This document shows positions 23,218 through 31,063 of a stretch of 31,280 nucleotides of DNA, one piece after another. The DNA comes from Bacteroidales bacterium (GTDB lineage Bacteria; Bacteroidota; Bacteroidia; Bacteroidales; UBA7960). The notes beneath the pieces were generated by a model. That model was not told the origin of the DNA. It worked only from the letters and a program-made list of their open reading frames with translations, and did no database searches. Where the stretch lies: the NCBI GenBank assembly GCA_007128045.1, contig SKYG01000333.1, positions 1-31,280 on the forward strand, in the 5' to 3' direction. A program made the position numbers and the translations under genes. The stretch's first letter is position 1. Every line of letters begins with the position of its first letter.

Positions 23218-24738
23218 ATGAAACATAAAAAAGTACTACTAGTAATTCTTGATGGATGGGGCCAGGGTGATGGTGGTCCTGCCGATATGATCAGCCAGGC
23301 AAATGTGCCCTTTACCAAAAACCTTTATAACACTGCAGCCCACACCTTGCTCAAAACTTCTGGAGAGGATGTTGGTTTGCCCGACGGGCAGATGGGTAAT
23401 TCAGAGGTAGGACATTTAAATATTGGTGCCGGACGCGTTGTTTATCAAGATCTGGTAAAGATTAGCCAGGCCATATCAGACCGCTCATTCCATCAAAATG
23501 ACGTATTGGTTGATGCCTTCAACTATGCCAAAGAGAATGGCAAAAGCGTACATTTGCTTGGCCTGGTATCTGATGGAGGTGTTCACTCGGCCCTGGATCA
23601 TCTATACGGTTTATGTGACATGGCAAAGGAGCAAGCATTCGACAAACTATATATTCATGCTTTTACAGATGGAAGGGATACAGACCCAAAAAGCGGTATT
23701 GGCTTCATTAAAGAGTTGGAGTCACATCTGAGTCAATCCTCAGGCAGCATTGCCAGTGTCTGTGGCAGGTATTATGCCATGGACCGCGACAAAAGGTGGG
23801 AGCGGGTAAAGCTTGCTTACGACATGCTGGTAAACGGAAAGGGAGAGGCCTTCAAAACAGCCGAAGACGCCATAAAAGCATCTTACGACAATGATGTAAC
23901 CGATGAATTTATCAAGCCCTCGTTGATCGTTGATTCAGACAACAATCCTGTCGCAACCGTACGTGAAGGTGATGTTGTGCTGTGTTTTAACTTCCGGACC
24001 GACCGCTTGAGGGAGATCACCACCGTGCTTACCCAGAAAGATATGCCGGAGCATGACATGAAGACAATGCAACTGTATTATGTTACCATGACACGTTACG
24101 ATGAATCTTTCCGTGATGTTAAAATAGTATTTGACAAAGATGACCTGAAAAACACACTTGGGGAAATTCTGGCACAACATGGAAAGTCACAGTTGCGAAT
24201 CGCAGAAACAGAGAAATACCCACACGTAACATTCTTCTTCTCAGGCGGCAGAGAGGATGTGTTTCCAAAGGAGGAACGCGTCATGATATCTTCACCCAAA
24301 GTGGCTACCTACGATCTCCAGCCCTCAATGAGTGCACCTGAGGTAAAGGATGCAGTAATATCTGAGATCAACAAAGGCACGTTCGATTTTATCTGTTTGA
24401 ACTTCGCCAATGCTGATATGGTTGGTCATACCGGGGTTTTTGAGGCGATAAAAGAAGCTTTGGAAACTGTTGACAAATGTTTGGAAGAAGTTGTGGAGGC
24501 TGCGTTAAAAAAAGAATATACCATTATTATCACGGCTGATCATGGAAATGCAGATTTTGCCACCAATGCTGATGGATCACCCAACACAGCCCATACGACC
24601 AATCCTGTGCCATGCTGGTTGATTGACAAGGACTATACATCTATACAGCCAGGAAGACTTGCAGATCTGGCTCCGACCATCCTGAAAATAATGGGATTGG
24701 AAGCGCCATCTGATATGAAAGGCAAGGTATTGGTGTAA
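23218..24738 (+). CDS. gpmI: 2,3-bisphosphoglycerate-independent phosphoglycerate mutase
   Basis: Glycolytic/gluconeogenic enzyme interconverting 3- and 2-phosphoglycerate through a phosphoserine intermediate with two Mn ions. The 506-residue length is standard. Motifs: VILDGWG at residues 9-15 (metal Asp), GQMGNSEVGHLNIGAGR with the catalytic Ser near residue 63, HAFTDGRDTDP, GRYYAMDRDKRWER, FNFRTDR, the second metal site NFANADMVGHTG and ITADHGNAD. The start is fixed by the conserved N terminus KKVLLVILDGWG. It lies 183 bp after the MacB-like gene across a spacer filled with tandem repeats, and converges on the U32 gene with a 23-bp gap and no obvious terminator. Confidence 0.97.
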   Translation: MKHKKVLLVILDGWGQGDGGPADMISQANVPFTKNLYNTAAHTLLKTSGEDVGLPDGQMGNSEVGHLNIGAGRVVYQDLVKISQAISDRSFHQNDVLVDAFNYAKENGKSVHLLGLVSDGGVHSALDHLYGLCDMAKEQAFDKLYIHAFTDGRDTDPKSGIGFIKELESHLSQSSGSIASVCGRYYAMDRDKRWERVKLAYDMLVNGKGEAFKTAEDAIKASYDNDVTDEFIKPSLIVDSDNNPVATVREGDVVLCFNFRTDRLREITTVLTQKDMPEHDMKTMQLYYVTMTRYDESFRDVKIVFDKDDLKNTLGEILAQHGKSQLRIAETEKYPHVTFFFSGGREDVFPKEERVMISSPKVATYDLQPSMSAPEVKDAVISEINKGTFDFICLNFANADMVGHTGVFEAIKEALETVDKCLEEVVEAALKKEYTIIITADHGNADFATNADGSPNTAHTTNPVPCWLIDKDYTSIQPGRLADLAPTILKIMGLEAPSDMKGKVLV

Positions 24739-24761
24739 GGCAATAAGCCATACCGTTGATG

Positions 24762-26042
24762 TCAGAACCGTTCCTGAGTGGTAATTACTTTAAATACTTT
24801 GTCGCCACGTCGCAACGGATCAGTAACAGCCACCGAACAAACGGAACCTTTCCCGGCTTTTTCAACAGGTATATCATCGACCCGGATCTCTGAAATGATA
24901 AACTCTGCTACTCCTGTTGCAGGGCCTGTTACCATGATGGGGTCGTCGACCGATATCCCATGAGACTCCAGTTTGATCTCGGCCACCCCGCGTCTTGAAA
25001 AATAGTTTGTCACCTTACCGGCATACTGTTTCTTTCTTGTTGCCTGTGATCCGTATCGCTCAGACCATTCGCCCATGGTTCGGCCCAGGTAATAGCCATC
25101 CCAGAAACCCCTGTTAAACACGGTACGTAGACGCTCTATCCATGATTCGATCAGATCCGGATGATATCTACCCTCAACGACAGCCTGGCTGGCTTCTCTA
25201 TAACATGTCACTACGGTTTTGACATAATCAGGGCCTCTGCCCCTACCTTCAATTTTCAATACCTTTACACCTGCATCGATGATCTTGTCAAGAAATCCAA
25301 TGGTGCATAAATCCTTCGGCGACATGATGTATTCATGATCGACTTCCAGCTCGTACCCTTCTTCTTTGTCGGTGACCAGGTAAGAACGTCTGCAAAGCTG
25401 CAGACAAGCCCCTCGGTTTGCTGAATAGTTCATATTATCGAGACTCAGATAGCATTTCCCACTAATTGCCATGCACAATGCTCCATGAACAAAAAGTTCT
25501 ACCTGTAACAACCTTCCTGAAGGTCCGGTGATATGCTCCTTTTGAATTCCCTGTACTATGTGGTGCACCTGTTTCAGAGACAGCTCCCGTGCCAGCACGA
25601 TCACCTCTGCATAGCGGGCATAAAACCTTACAGCAGTAAGGTTGGTGATATTGCACTGGGTAGAGACATGCACCTCCAGTCCAATCTCGCGGGCATATTC
25701 CATCACCGACAGGTCGGATGCGATCACTGCAGACACACCAGCCTCTTGGGCAGCAGATAACGTGTCTTGCATATCCTGCAACTCTTCGTCATAGATGATG
25801 GCATTCAATGTAAGGTATGTTTTTACCCCTATTGGCTTGCAAATGCCTGCGATTGTGTGAAGATCATCCAGCGAAAAATTCCGGGAAGACCTCGAACGCA
25901 TATTTAGTTTACCAACACCAAAATACACTGAATCGGCCCCTGCCTGCAATGCAGCCATCAAAGATTCAAACGAACCCACGGGGGCCATGATCTCAACATC
26001 ACGATGCACGCCAGAAACTGTCATATATGTATCATACTTCAA
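24762..26042 (-). CDS. U32-family protein (TrhP/YegQ-like tRNA hydroxylation)
   Basis: A 426-residue member of peptidase family U32. Despite the name, well-studied relatives hydroxylate RNA, for example TrhP, which makes 5-hydroxyuridine at position 34 of tRNA using prephenate. The N-terminal TIM-barrel segment shows EIMAPVGSFESL, QAGADSVYFGVGKLNMR and STQCNITN. The family's four-cysteine site is intact: CMAISGKC (Cys-x6-Cys) followed by NRGACLQLC (Cys-x3-Cys), compatible with an Fe-S cluster. KIEGRGRG and RGFWDGYYLGR follow, and a C-terminal beta-barrel ends the protein. ATGs at 26042 and seven codons later are both possible starts. It lies 62 bp after lipB on the same strand. Confidence 0.88.
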   Translation of the reverse strand: MKYDTYMTVSGVHRDVEIMAPVGSFESLMAALQAGADSVYFGVGKLNMRSRSSRNFSLDDLHTIAGICKPIGVKTYLTLNAIIYDEELQDMQDTLSAAQEAGVSAVIASDLSVMEYAREIGLEVHVSTQCNITNLTAVRFYARYAEVIVLARELSLKQVHHIVQGIQKEHITGPSGRLLQVELFVHGALCMAISGKCYLSLDNMNYSANRGACLQLCRRSYLVTDKEEGYELEVDHEYIMSPKDLCTIGFLDKIIDAGVKVLKIEGRGRGPDYVKTVVTCYREASQAVVEGRYHPDLIESWIERLRTVFNRGFWDGYYLGRTMGEWSERYGSQATRKKQYAGKVTNYFSRRGVAEIKLESHGISVDDPIMVTGPATGVAEFIISEIRVDDIPVEKAGKGSVCSVAVTDPLRRGDKVFKVITTQERF

Positions 26043-26104
26043 TCAAACAATGACTTTTTTATCATGGGCAACCTTACAGTCAACCAAACACGATCATGAG
26101 TGTA

Positions 26105-26827
26105 TCAATTGGCATGAACCATCTCCATGCCAAACAAAGCTGCCAAATGTTTCAATACCTTATCTTTTACCACCGTCATATCTATGGATTCATGCAACTC
26201 TGCCTGCATGGATGTAGCCTTCTTGTCTGTGAAGCCACAAGGGTTGATCAGGTCGAAGTAGCTGAGGTCGCTGTTTACATTAAATGCGAATCCGTGCATC
26301 GTGACCCATCTGCTGGTACGAATGCCTATGGCACATATCTTTCTTGCTTTTGCCGGATTGTCAGGATCAAGCCAAACCCCGGAAGCACCTTTCAAGCGTG
26401 ATCCTGTCAGTCCATATTCGCTGATGGTTCGTATGATCGCCTCTTCTAAGAATGCGACATACTGATGAATGTCGGGGGAAAAATTATCGAGATCCAGTAT
26501 TGGATAACCAACAAGTTGTCCTGGACCATGATAGGTGATATCACCACCACGGTTGATCTTGTAAAATGTGGCTTTTTTATTTGCGAGTTGCATCTGCCCA
26601 ACGAGTAAATTATTTTCTGACCCACTCTTTCCCAAAGTATATACGTGCGGATGCTCACAAAAAAGCAGGTAATTATTTGTAGGGGAGTGATTCGCCACTT
26701 CATCACGTCGGTTCAACATCTTCTGTTCGATGATCCCATGAAACAATTCCTCCTGATAATCCCAGGCCTCTTTATAATCTTTAAGCCCCAAATCTTTGTA
26801 TTGCACCTTTTTATTCTTTATCGCCAT
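26105..26827 (-). CDS. lipB: Lipoyl(octanoyl) transferase
   Basis: Transfers octanoyl groups from octanoyl-ACP to the lipoyl domains of 2-oxoacid dehydrogenases and GcvH, the first step of lipoate assembly. The 240-residue reading starts MAIKNKKVQYKDLG, the usual beginning of Bacteroidetes LipB. The longer frame from 26893 gains 22 residues from the upstream palindrome and is rejected. Motifs: EHPHVYTLGKSG, RGGDITYHGPGQLVGYPI, GVWLD, KICAIGI with the catalytic Lys, TMHGFAFNVN and NPCGF with the acyl-accepting Cys. It stands between pepD and the U32 gene on the minus strand. Confidence 0.95.
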   Translation of the reverse strand: MAIKNKKVQYKDLGLKDYKEAWDYQEELFHGIIEQKMLNRRDEVANHSPTNNYLLFCEHPHVYTLGKSGSENNLLVGQMQLANKKATFYKINRGGDITYHGPGQLVGYPILDLDNFSPDIHQYVAFLEEAIIRTISEYGLTGSRLKGASGVWLDPDNPAKARKICAIGIRTSRWVTMHGFAFNVNSDLSYFDLINPCGFTDKKATSMQAELHESIDMTVVKDKVLKHLAALFGMEMVHAN

Positions 26828-26881
26828 ATCGTATTGTTTTTTAATGCACAAAATACAATCCTGTAATTTCGACTTTCGACG

Positions 26882-26903
26882 GAGACAAGGCATGCCTTGT
26901 CTC
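26882..26903. repeat. 22-bp perfect palindrome, dispersed copy 2
   Basis: Identical to 18135-18156, with the identity extending through TAC to 26906. It lies 55 bp upstream of the lipB start codon, between that start and the array at 26932-26979. Confidence 0.85.
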
Positions 26904-26931
26904 TACAATACGCCCCTACAAATCAAATACC

Positions 26932-26979
26932 CATCAATCCAACAGATCAACAAATCAACAAATCAACAGTTCAACGATT
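26932..26979. repeat. Period-8 tandem array, CAACNNNN class (6 units), entering the pepD 3' end
   Basis: Units catcaatc, caacagat, caacaaat, caacaaat, caacagtt and caacgatt are in register; a further caaccctt follows. The right-hand part overlaps the last 17 bases of pepD, including its TGA stop (26963-26965). Confidence 0.75.
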
Positions 26980-28429
26980 CAACCCTTTTCAGTGTTTCCA
27001 GGGTATGCTTCCAAAACATGTCTACTGTATCTATTAATAATCCTTCATCCGGAGAGTGTGCATTTTTGATGGTTGGCCCGTATGAGATCATATCCATGCC
27101 TGGATATTTCTCTCCAATAAGGCCACATTCCAGGCCTGCGTGGATAGCCAGCACCTTTGGCTGTTTGCCGAACAGTTGCTCATAGGTGGTTTTCATCACC
27201 GCCATTATTTCCGAATCCATATTTGGTTTCCAGCCAGGATAACCTCCTCCTGATTTTACCTGAGCTCCTGCAAGAGAAAAAACACTGGCTACCATATTTG
27301 CAGCATCTTTCATTCCAGACTCCACGGAGCTTCGCTGACTTGTTCCGACCAGTATCTCCGTGGGTGTCATGGTTATGGATGCCAGATTTGTCGAGGTTTC
27401 GACCAACCCCGGTATATCAGGAGACATCGCAATAACTCCGTGGGGGCAGGCATACAGGGCATTGATCAGTTTTGTCTGTGTTTTTAAATCAATGAGACAC
27501 TGAGGCATCACCACGGTGGCAATGTTGATTTTCAGAGCTGGCTCATTGGTTTTCAGTTCCAGCTTGATATCAGCAGCCAGTTTTTCCATCTGCGACACAA
27601 AGATATCTGCATTACGTGAGGGAATGGTAGCTGTAGCAAATGCCTCACGAGCAATGGCATTCCTAAGATTGCCCCCATCAATTTCAGCCAGGCGAAGTTC
27701 AAAATCTTTGGCAGCACGCCACAAAATCCTGTTAAGCACTTTGATGGCATTGCCCCGCCCTTTATTGATATCGTCGCCTGAATGCCCCCCCTTTAGCCCA
27801 GTCACAGAAATACGATATGCTTGATGGTCAATTTCTGTGTTGACCCTTTCGTATGTAAACGAACATGATGTATCAACACCTCCGGCACACCCGATAAACA
27901 GCTCTCCTTCATCCTCAGAGTCGAGGTTAAGCAATATGCGGCTGTTCACAAATCCAGGTTCCAGACCAAAGGCCCCGGCAAGACCAGTTTCTTCCTCGAC
28001 AGTAAACAAGCATTCGATCGGGCCATGGTCTATATCGTCAGATTCAAGGATAGCCAATTGCACGGCAACACCTATCCCATCGTCGGCGCCAAGTGTAGTA
28101 CCCTCCGCCCTTACCCATTCACCATCAATGCGTGGCCGTATCGGATCGGTCTCAAAGTCGTGTTCTACACCGGAATTTTTTTCACATACCATATCCACAT
28201 GACTTTGCAGTGCAACGGATTTAAGGTTCTCGTATCCGGGCTTAGCATCCTTACGGATAATCAGATTACCAACCTTGTCCTGCGTGTACTCCAGGTTATG
28301 TTTTTTTGCGAAATCGATCAAATACTGCAATATCTTTTCTTCTTTTCCAGATGGACGGGGAATCTTGCAGATTTCTTCAAATAGCTCCCAAACTCTTTGG
28401 GGTTGCAGATGACTCAGAATGTTTCCCAT
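26963..28429 (-). CDS. pepD: Aminoacyl-histidine / cytosol non-specific dipeptidase (PepD, M20C)
   Basis: A 488-residue dinuclear zinc dipeptidase cleaving Xaa-His and other dipeptides in the cytoplasm. Family motifs in order: EICKIPRPSGKEE near residue 20, LQSHVDMVCEK (first metal His/Asp) near residue 75, LGADDGIGVA (bridging Asp) near residue 118, TVEEETGLAGA (catalytic Glu pair) near residue 148, GLKGGHSGDDI in the lid domain, and HAGLECGLIGEKYPGMDMISYGP near the end. The last few residues (VESLNC) and the stop codon are encoded by units of the period-8 array, so the true family C terminus is probably about LETLKR. It lies 52 bp downstream of yitT across another array. Confidence 0.94.
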   Translation of the reverse strand: MGNILSHLQPQRVWELFEEICKIPRPSGKEEKILQYLIDFAKKHNLEYTQDKVGNLIIRKDAKPGYENLKSVALQSHVDMVCEKNSGVEHDFETDPIRPRIDGEWVRAEGTTLGADDGIGVAVQLAILESDDIDHGPIECLFTVEEETGLAGAFGLEPGFVNSRILLNLDSEDEGELFIGCAGGVDTSCSFTYERVNTEIDHQAYRISVTGLKGGHSGDDINKGRGNAIKVLNRILWRAAKDFELRLAEIDGGNLRNAIAREAFATATIPSRNADIFVSQMEKLAADIKLELKTNEPALKINIATVVMPQCLIDLKTQTKLINALYACPHGVIAMSPDIPGLVETSTNLASITMTPTEILVGTSQRSSVESGMKDAANMVASVFSLAGAQVKSGGGYPGWKPNMDSEIMAVMKTTYEQLFGKQPKVLAIHAGLECGLIGEKYPGMDMISYGPTIKNAHSPDEGLLIDTVDMFWKHTLETLKRVESLNC

Positions 28430-28437
28430 GATATGTT

Positions 28438-28477
28438 GTTGAATTGTTGAATTGTTGAATTGTTATTGGGTTGTGGG
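28438..28477. repeat. Period-8 tandem array, GTTGNNNN (=CAACNNNN) class (5 units)
   Basis: Three identical units gttgaatt (28438-28461) are followed by gttattgg and gttgtggg. The array fills nearly the whole 52-bp spacer between the yitT stop and the pepD start codon, leaving 8 bp before the pepD ATG. Confidence 0.7.
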
Positions 28478-28481
28478 TTGT

Positions 28482-29348
28482 TCATCGTATAGGTTCGAAT
28501 CCTTGTCCGTACACACCCATTACATTGGCAACAGAGATAAAAGCTTTAGGATCAATTTCTTTGATAGTTCGGAATACTGCAGATGTTTCATAACGTCTAA
28601 CCACGACTACAAGCACCTGGGTATTTTCCTTTGAATACCATCCCCGTCCCTGTAGTAAGGTCACCCCACGACCTATTTCATTGTTAATACGTCCGGCTAT
28701 TGCATCTGGATACCTTGAAAAGATAAACAGCTGTACGCTTCTGCGGTGTCCCATCAGGAGCATATCTATTGAATAGGAGGCAACAGCCATGGTCACAAAG
28801 CCATACACCATGACCTCAAGGGATTGAAAGAGCAAATAGGAAGAGGAAATAATCAAAAGGTCCATATAGAGGATCAATCTGCCATGACTGATATTCCGGT
28901 ATTTATTGATGATCATGGCGATAATATCTGTTCCACCGGTACTTCCTCCCTGTGTAAACACCAAGCCAACACTAGCTCCACCAAGAATTCCTCCTATGAT
29001 GGCCGACATAAAGCGCTCCGTAACAATAGGTTCAACGATGAGCGGTTGCAGGATTCCCAGAAATACAGACAAAACGACTATGCCATAGATCGTTTTTACA
29101 GCAAAACCAAATCCAAGATTCTTAACCGCAAAAACGAGTAATATTGCATTGATACCAAGAAATGTAATTGCCACAGGGAAGCCGGTAGCATAGAAAAACA
29201 GCGCACTAGCACCAGTGATGCCCCCACCAACAATTTCGGCGGGGATTAAAAAACCAGTCCATGCCAAAGCATTGATAAACAGGCCGATAGTAATTATCCC
29301 ATAGGTCTTTACAATCTCCCAAACAGTATACTTTTTTTTCCCAACCAT
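28482..29348 (-). CDS. YitT-family membrane protein (DUF161-DUF2179)
   Basis: A 288-residue protein with five or six membrane helices (residues about 15-200) and a C-terminal soluble DUF2179 domain (about 215-280: RGVTLLQGRGWYSKENTQVLVVVVRR). Motifs of the family are clear: FLIPAEIVGGGITGASAL near residue 33 and FTQGGSTGGTDIIAMIIN near residue 130. YitT proteins are widespread and poorly characterised; transport of a small molecule with ligand sensing by DUF2179 has been suggested, but no substrate is assigned here. A -7 promoter box lies about 100 bp upstream, and pepD follows 52 bp after. Confidence 0.9.
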   Translation of the reverse strand: MVGKKKYTVWEIVKTYGIITIGLFINALAWTGFLIPAEIVGGGITGASALFFYATGFPVAITFLGINAILLVFAVKNLGFGFAVKTIYGIVVLSVFLGILQPLIVEPIVTERFMSAIIGGILGGASVGLVFTQGGSTGGTDIIAMIINKYRNISHGRLILYMDLLIISSSYLLFQSLEVMVYGFVTMAVASYSIDMLLMGHRRSVQLFIFSRYPDAIAGRINNEIGRGVTLLQGRGWYSKENTQVLVVVVRRYETSAVFRTIKEIDPKAFISVANVMGVYGQGFEPIR

Positions 29349-29445
29349 ATTGTTGTATTTTTTGTCGCAAAAACCACTTTACTCATTATTCATGGTGTTA
29401 CTTTATACTGAGCGATTCTTCCTTTCAAAACAGATTATCAGCTAC

Positions 29446-29453
29446 CAAAGATA
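29446..29453 (-). promoter_or_regulatory. Candidate -7 promoter box for yitT
   Basis: On the minus strand TATCTTTG matches TAnnTTTG, 97 bp before the yitT start codon. A GTTG about 17 bp upstream could act as a weak -33 box and lies within the loop of the inverted repeat at 29459-29496. Confidence 0.4.
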
Positions 29454-29458
29454 TAAAG

Positions 29459-29496
29459 CTTTAAACAGATCAACGAGTCCAGTAACCTGTTTAAAG
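29459..29496. terminator. Perfect 10-bp inverted repeat between the lipoprotein gene and yitT
   Basis: Arms CTTTAAACAG (29459-29468) and CTGTTTAAAG (29487-29496) enclose an 18-base loop. It lies 19 bp after the lipoprotein stop on the minus strand and just upstream of the yitT -7 box, so it may be a terminator for the first gene or an operator for the second. The arms are A/T-rich and no T-run follows, which weakens the terminator reading. Confidence 0.45.
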
Positions 29497-29515
29497 GTAT
29501 GCAAGTCGACAGTTC

Positions 29516-30685
29516 CTAATTGATAAGACGTCTGTTGTTTCTTACCGCTGAGGCAATCGCGACCCGCATTGTTTCAGCTGTACGGTATACCATTTCAGCC
29601 TCGGAAGGGAATGGTATTGGTTTTAAGGCTACAATCTTTCTGGTCTCTTCATCCAGAGCTTCCAGGTCTCCTACGGCTCTGGCGGAGAAATGTTCAAATT
29701 TGGTAGTAGCAGCAAGTGGTTCGCGCTTTAATAAGCGGCGCGGCGACTCAGAGAATATCTCGATATTTCCTTCGATACTCACTGTCTTTAGTTGTTTGGT
29801 TTCGATCACAGTACATGCCAGATCTTTATATTTGGTCCTTCTAACATCGTTACCAAGAGAGTCTTTCAACACATTACCCCTTGCATCCAACACATATTCA
29901 AAGCCATCTTCAACCCTTTTTCTTACCATACGGTCTTCTTGGCTGGTTTGATCGGGAGAGACAATAACCGACAACAGGTTTATATCCACGAAATAGTCAT
30001 ACGATAAAGATTCATCGAGGTTCATATAATGAAACTCAACCCACCGGTTATCGATACTGCTGTAATCAACAGTCAGCAACTGCGTCACAAACTCCGGCGA
30101 CAGGTTAAGATGTGTTCTGTTATTCACACCCACAAGTACACGGCTGATTCCTTTTTGTCGGGCATCAAGAATCAAAAAATCAACATCTTTATAGTCGCCG
30201 GCAAGTTCTTTAACCGTGATCAGGTTATTATATGCAAGCCTGTATGCTTCTTTCTCCGTACGTTCCATAAGTCTCAGCGCCTGGGAGTAATGGTATTCGG
30301 CAGCGCCACTTTTTGCGTTGATGATCTCTTCGTCATAGTCTACGTACGGAAACTGAACTACGCGATTGGGTAAATGCAAAGGTAGTATGGTGCGTACACG
30401 TGTCTGACGATTTTTCATCCGGTTATACAGCTGCATGATCTCAGGCAGGTTACGTGGGTTATTTTCCAGCTTTAGAAATCGGATGCGTTCTTCATTTTGC
30501 TCATTAGCAATCAGGTAAGATCGCTCCAGGACGACAATTTCATCTTCATTTGCAGGATTCTTTTGTAATTTCCTGATTGATTTTTCAATGGCAGCATCAT
30601 AGTTTCCTTGACGCATTAGTTTTGAAGAAGATGCGCAGCTACCCAATATGATGGCGAGCATCAAAAAAATAACATATCGTTTCAT
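29516..30685 (-). CDS. TPR-like lipoprotein of unknown function
   Basis: A 389-residue lipoprotein with signal peptide and lipobox L14-G-S-C17 (YVIFLMLAIILGSC). The mature N-terminal part, LMRQGNYDAAIEKSIRKLQKNP, is a TPR-like hairpin, followed by charged helical sequence to about residue 180. The middle contains RVLVGVNNRTHLNLSPEF and a region with alternating strands (about 190-330) without recognisable motifs. The C-terminal 60 residues are again helical. I do not recognise a named domain beyond the TPR-like start; similar lipoproteins seem common in Bacteroidetes. It lies 167 bp upstream of yitT. The leader upstream contains a 72-bp array. Confidence 0.83.
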   Translation of the reverse strand: MKRYVIFLMLAIILGSCASSSKLMRQGNYDAAIEKSIRKLQKNPANEDEIVVLERSYLIANEQNEERIRFLKLENNPRNLPEIMQLYNRMKNRQTRVRTILPLHLPNRVVQFPYVDYDEEIINAKSGAAEYHYSQALRLMERTEKEAYRLAYNNLITVKELAGDYKDVDFLILDARQKGISRVLVGVNNRTHLNLSPEFVTQLLTVDYSSIDNRWVEFHYMNLDESLSYDYFVDINLLSVIVSPDQTSQEDRMVRKRVEDGFEYVLDARGNVLKDSLGNDVRRTKYKDLACTVIETKQLKTVSIEGNIEIFSESPRRLLKREPLAATTKFEHFSARAVGDLEALDEETRKIVALKPIPFPSEAEMVYRTAETMRVAIASAVRNNRRLIN

Positions 30686-30699
30686 ATACTTTATAAATT

Positions 30700-30771
30700 G
30701 TCTGAAAGTCTGAAGGTTTGAAGGTCTGAAAGTCGAACAGTCGAACAGTCAAACAGTCAAAAAGTCAAAAA
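30700..30771. repeat. Period-8 tandem array, GTCTGAAR class (9 units)
   Basis: Nine units in exact 8-bp register: gtctgaaa, gtctgaag, gtttgaag, gtctgaaa, gtcgaaca (twice), gtcaaaca and gtcaaaaa (twice). The sequence drifts stepwise along the array, so neighbours are more alike than distant units, as expected for growth by local duplication. It ends 14 bp before the lipoprotein ATG and would lie in the leader of its mRNA. Confidence 0.85.
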
Positions 30772-31006
30772 GGAACGTCCATAACAAAAATACAACAAAT
30801 ATTTGGTACTGTTGGGAGTTGTGGGTTGCGGGTTTAAAAGTGAAAAATGAAACAAGTGAAAAATGAAAAGTTTAACCGCTGAGAATACGCAGAGTTATTC
30901 ACGGAGAAACGCAGAGAACTGGTATAGGCCGGGAATGGCCGGCCCAGCTAGACCAATACTGGCGGAGTTGAATTGTAGAATTATTAAAGGTTGCGGCTTA
31001 CAAACC
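30772..31006. other. Non-coding stretch with low-complexity repeats
   Basis: Between the lipoprotein array and the right-edge hairpin I find no convincing gene on either strand. It contains runs of gttgggag/ttgtggg/ttgcggg (30811-30832), a 16-bp direct repeat tgaaaaatgaaacaag (30841 onward, second copy incomplete), and two copies of acgcagag 22 bp apart (30887, 30909) in a segment of the form cgctgagaatacgcagag. A 63-codon minus-strand frame here (30895-31086) crosses the hairpin and has no recognisable features. Confidence 0.6.
30785..30792 (-). promoter_or_regulatory. Candidate -7 promoter box for the TPR-like lipoprotein
   Basis: TATTTTTG on the minus strand, 99 bp before the start codon; no good -33 element. 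If used, the whole period-8 array is transcribed as the leader. Confidence 0.35.
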
Positions 31007-31040
31007 AAGAGGCTGCCTTGCGGGGGGGGGGCAGCCTCTT
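31007..31040 (-). terminator. Hairpin with G-tract loop after the right-edge gene
   Basis: Arms AAGAGGCTGCC (31007-31017) and GGCAGCCTCTT (31030-31040) are perfectly complementary over 11 bp. The loop and second arm include ten consecutive G (31022-31031). It lies 24 bp past the stop of the minus-strand partial gene, so it is placed as its terminator, though the T-run beyond is weak. Confidence 0.6.
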
Positions 31041-31063
31041 GTATAATTAACTTTTGTGGATAG

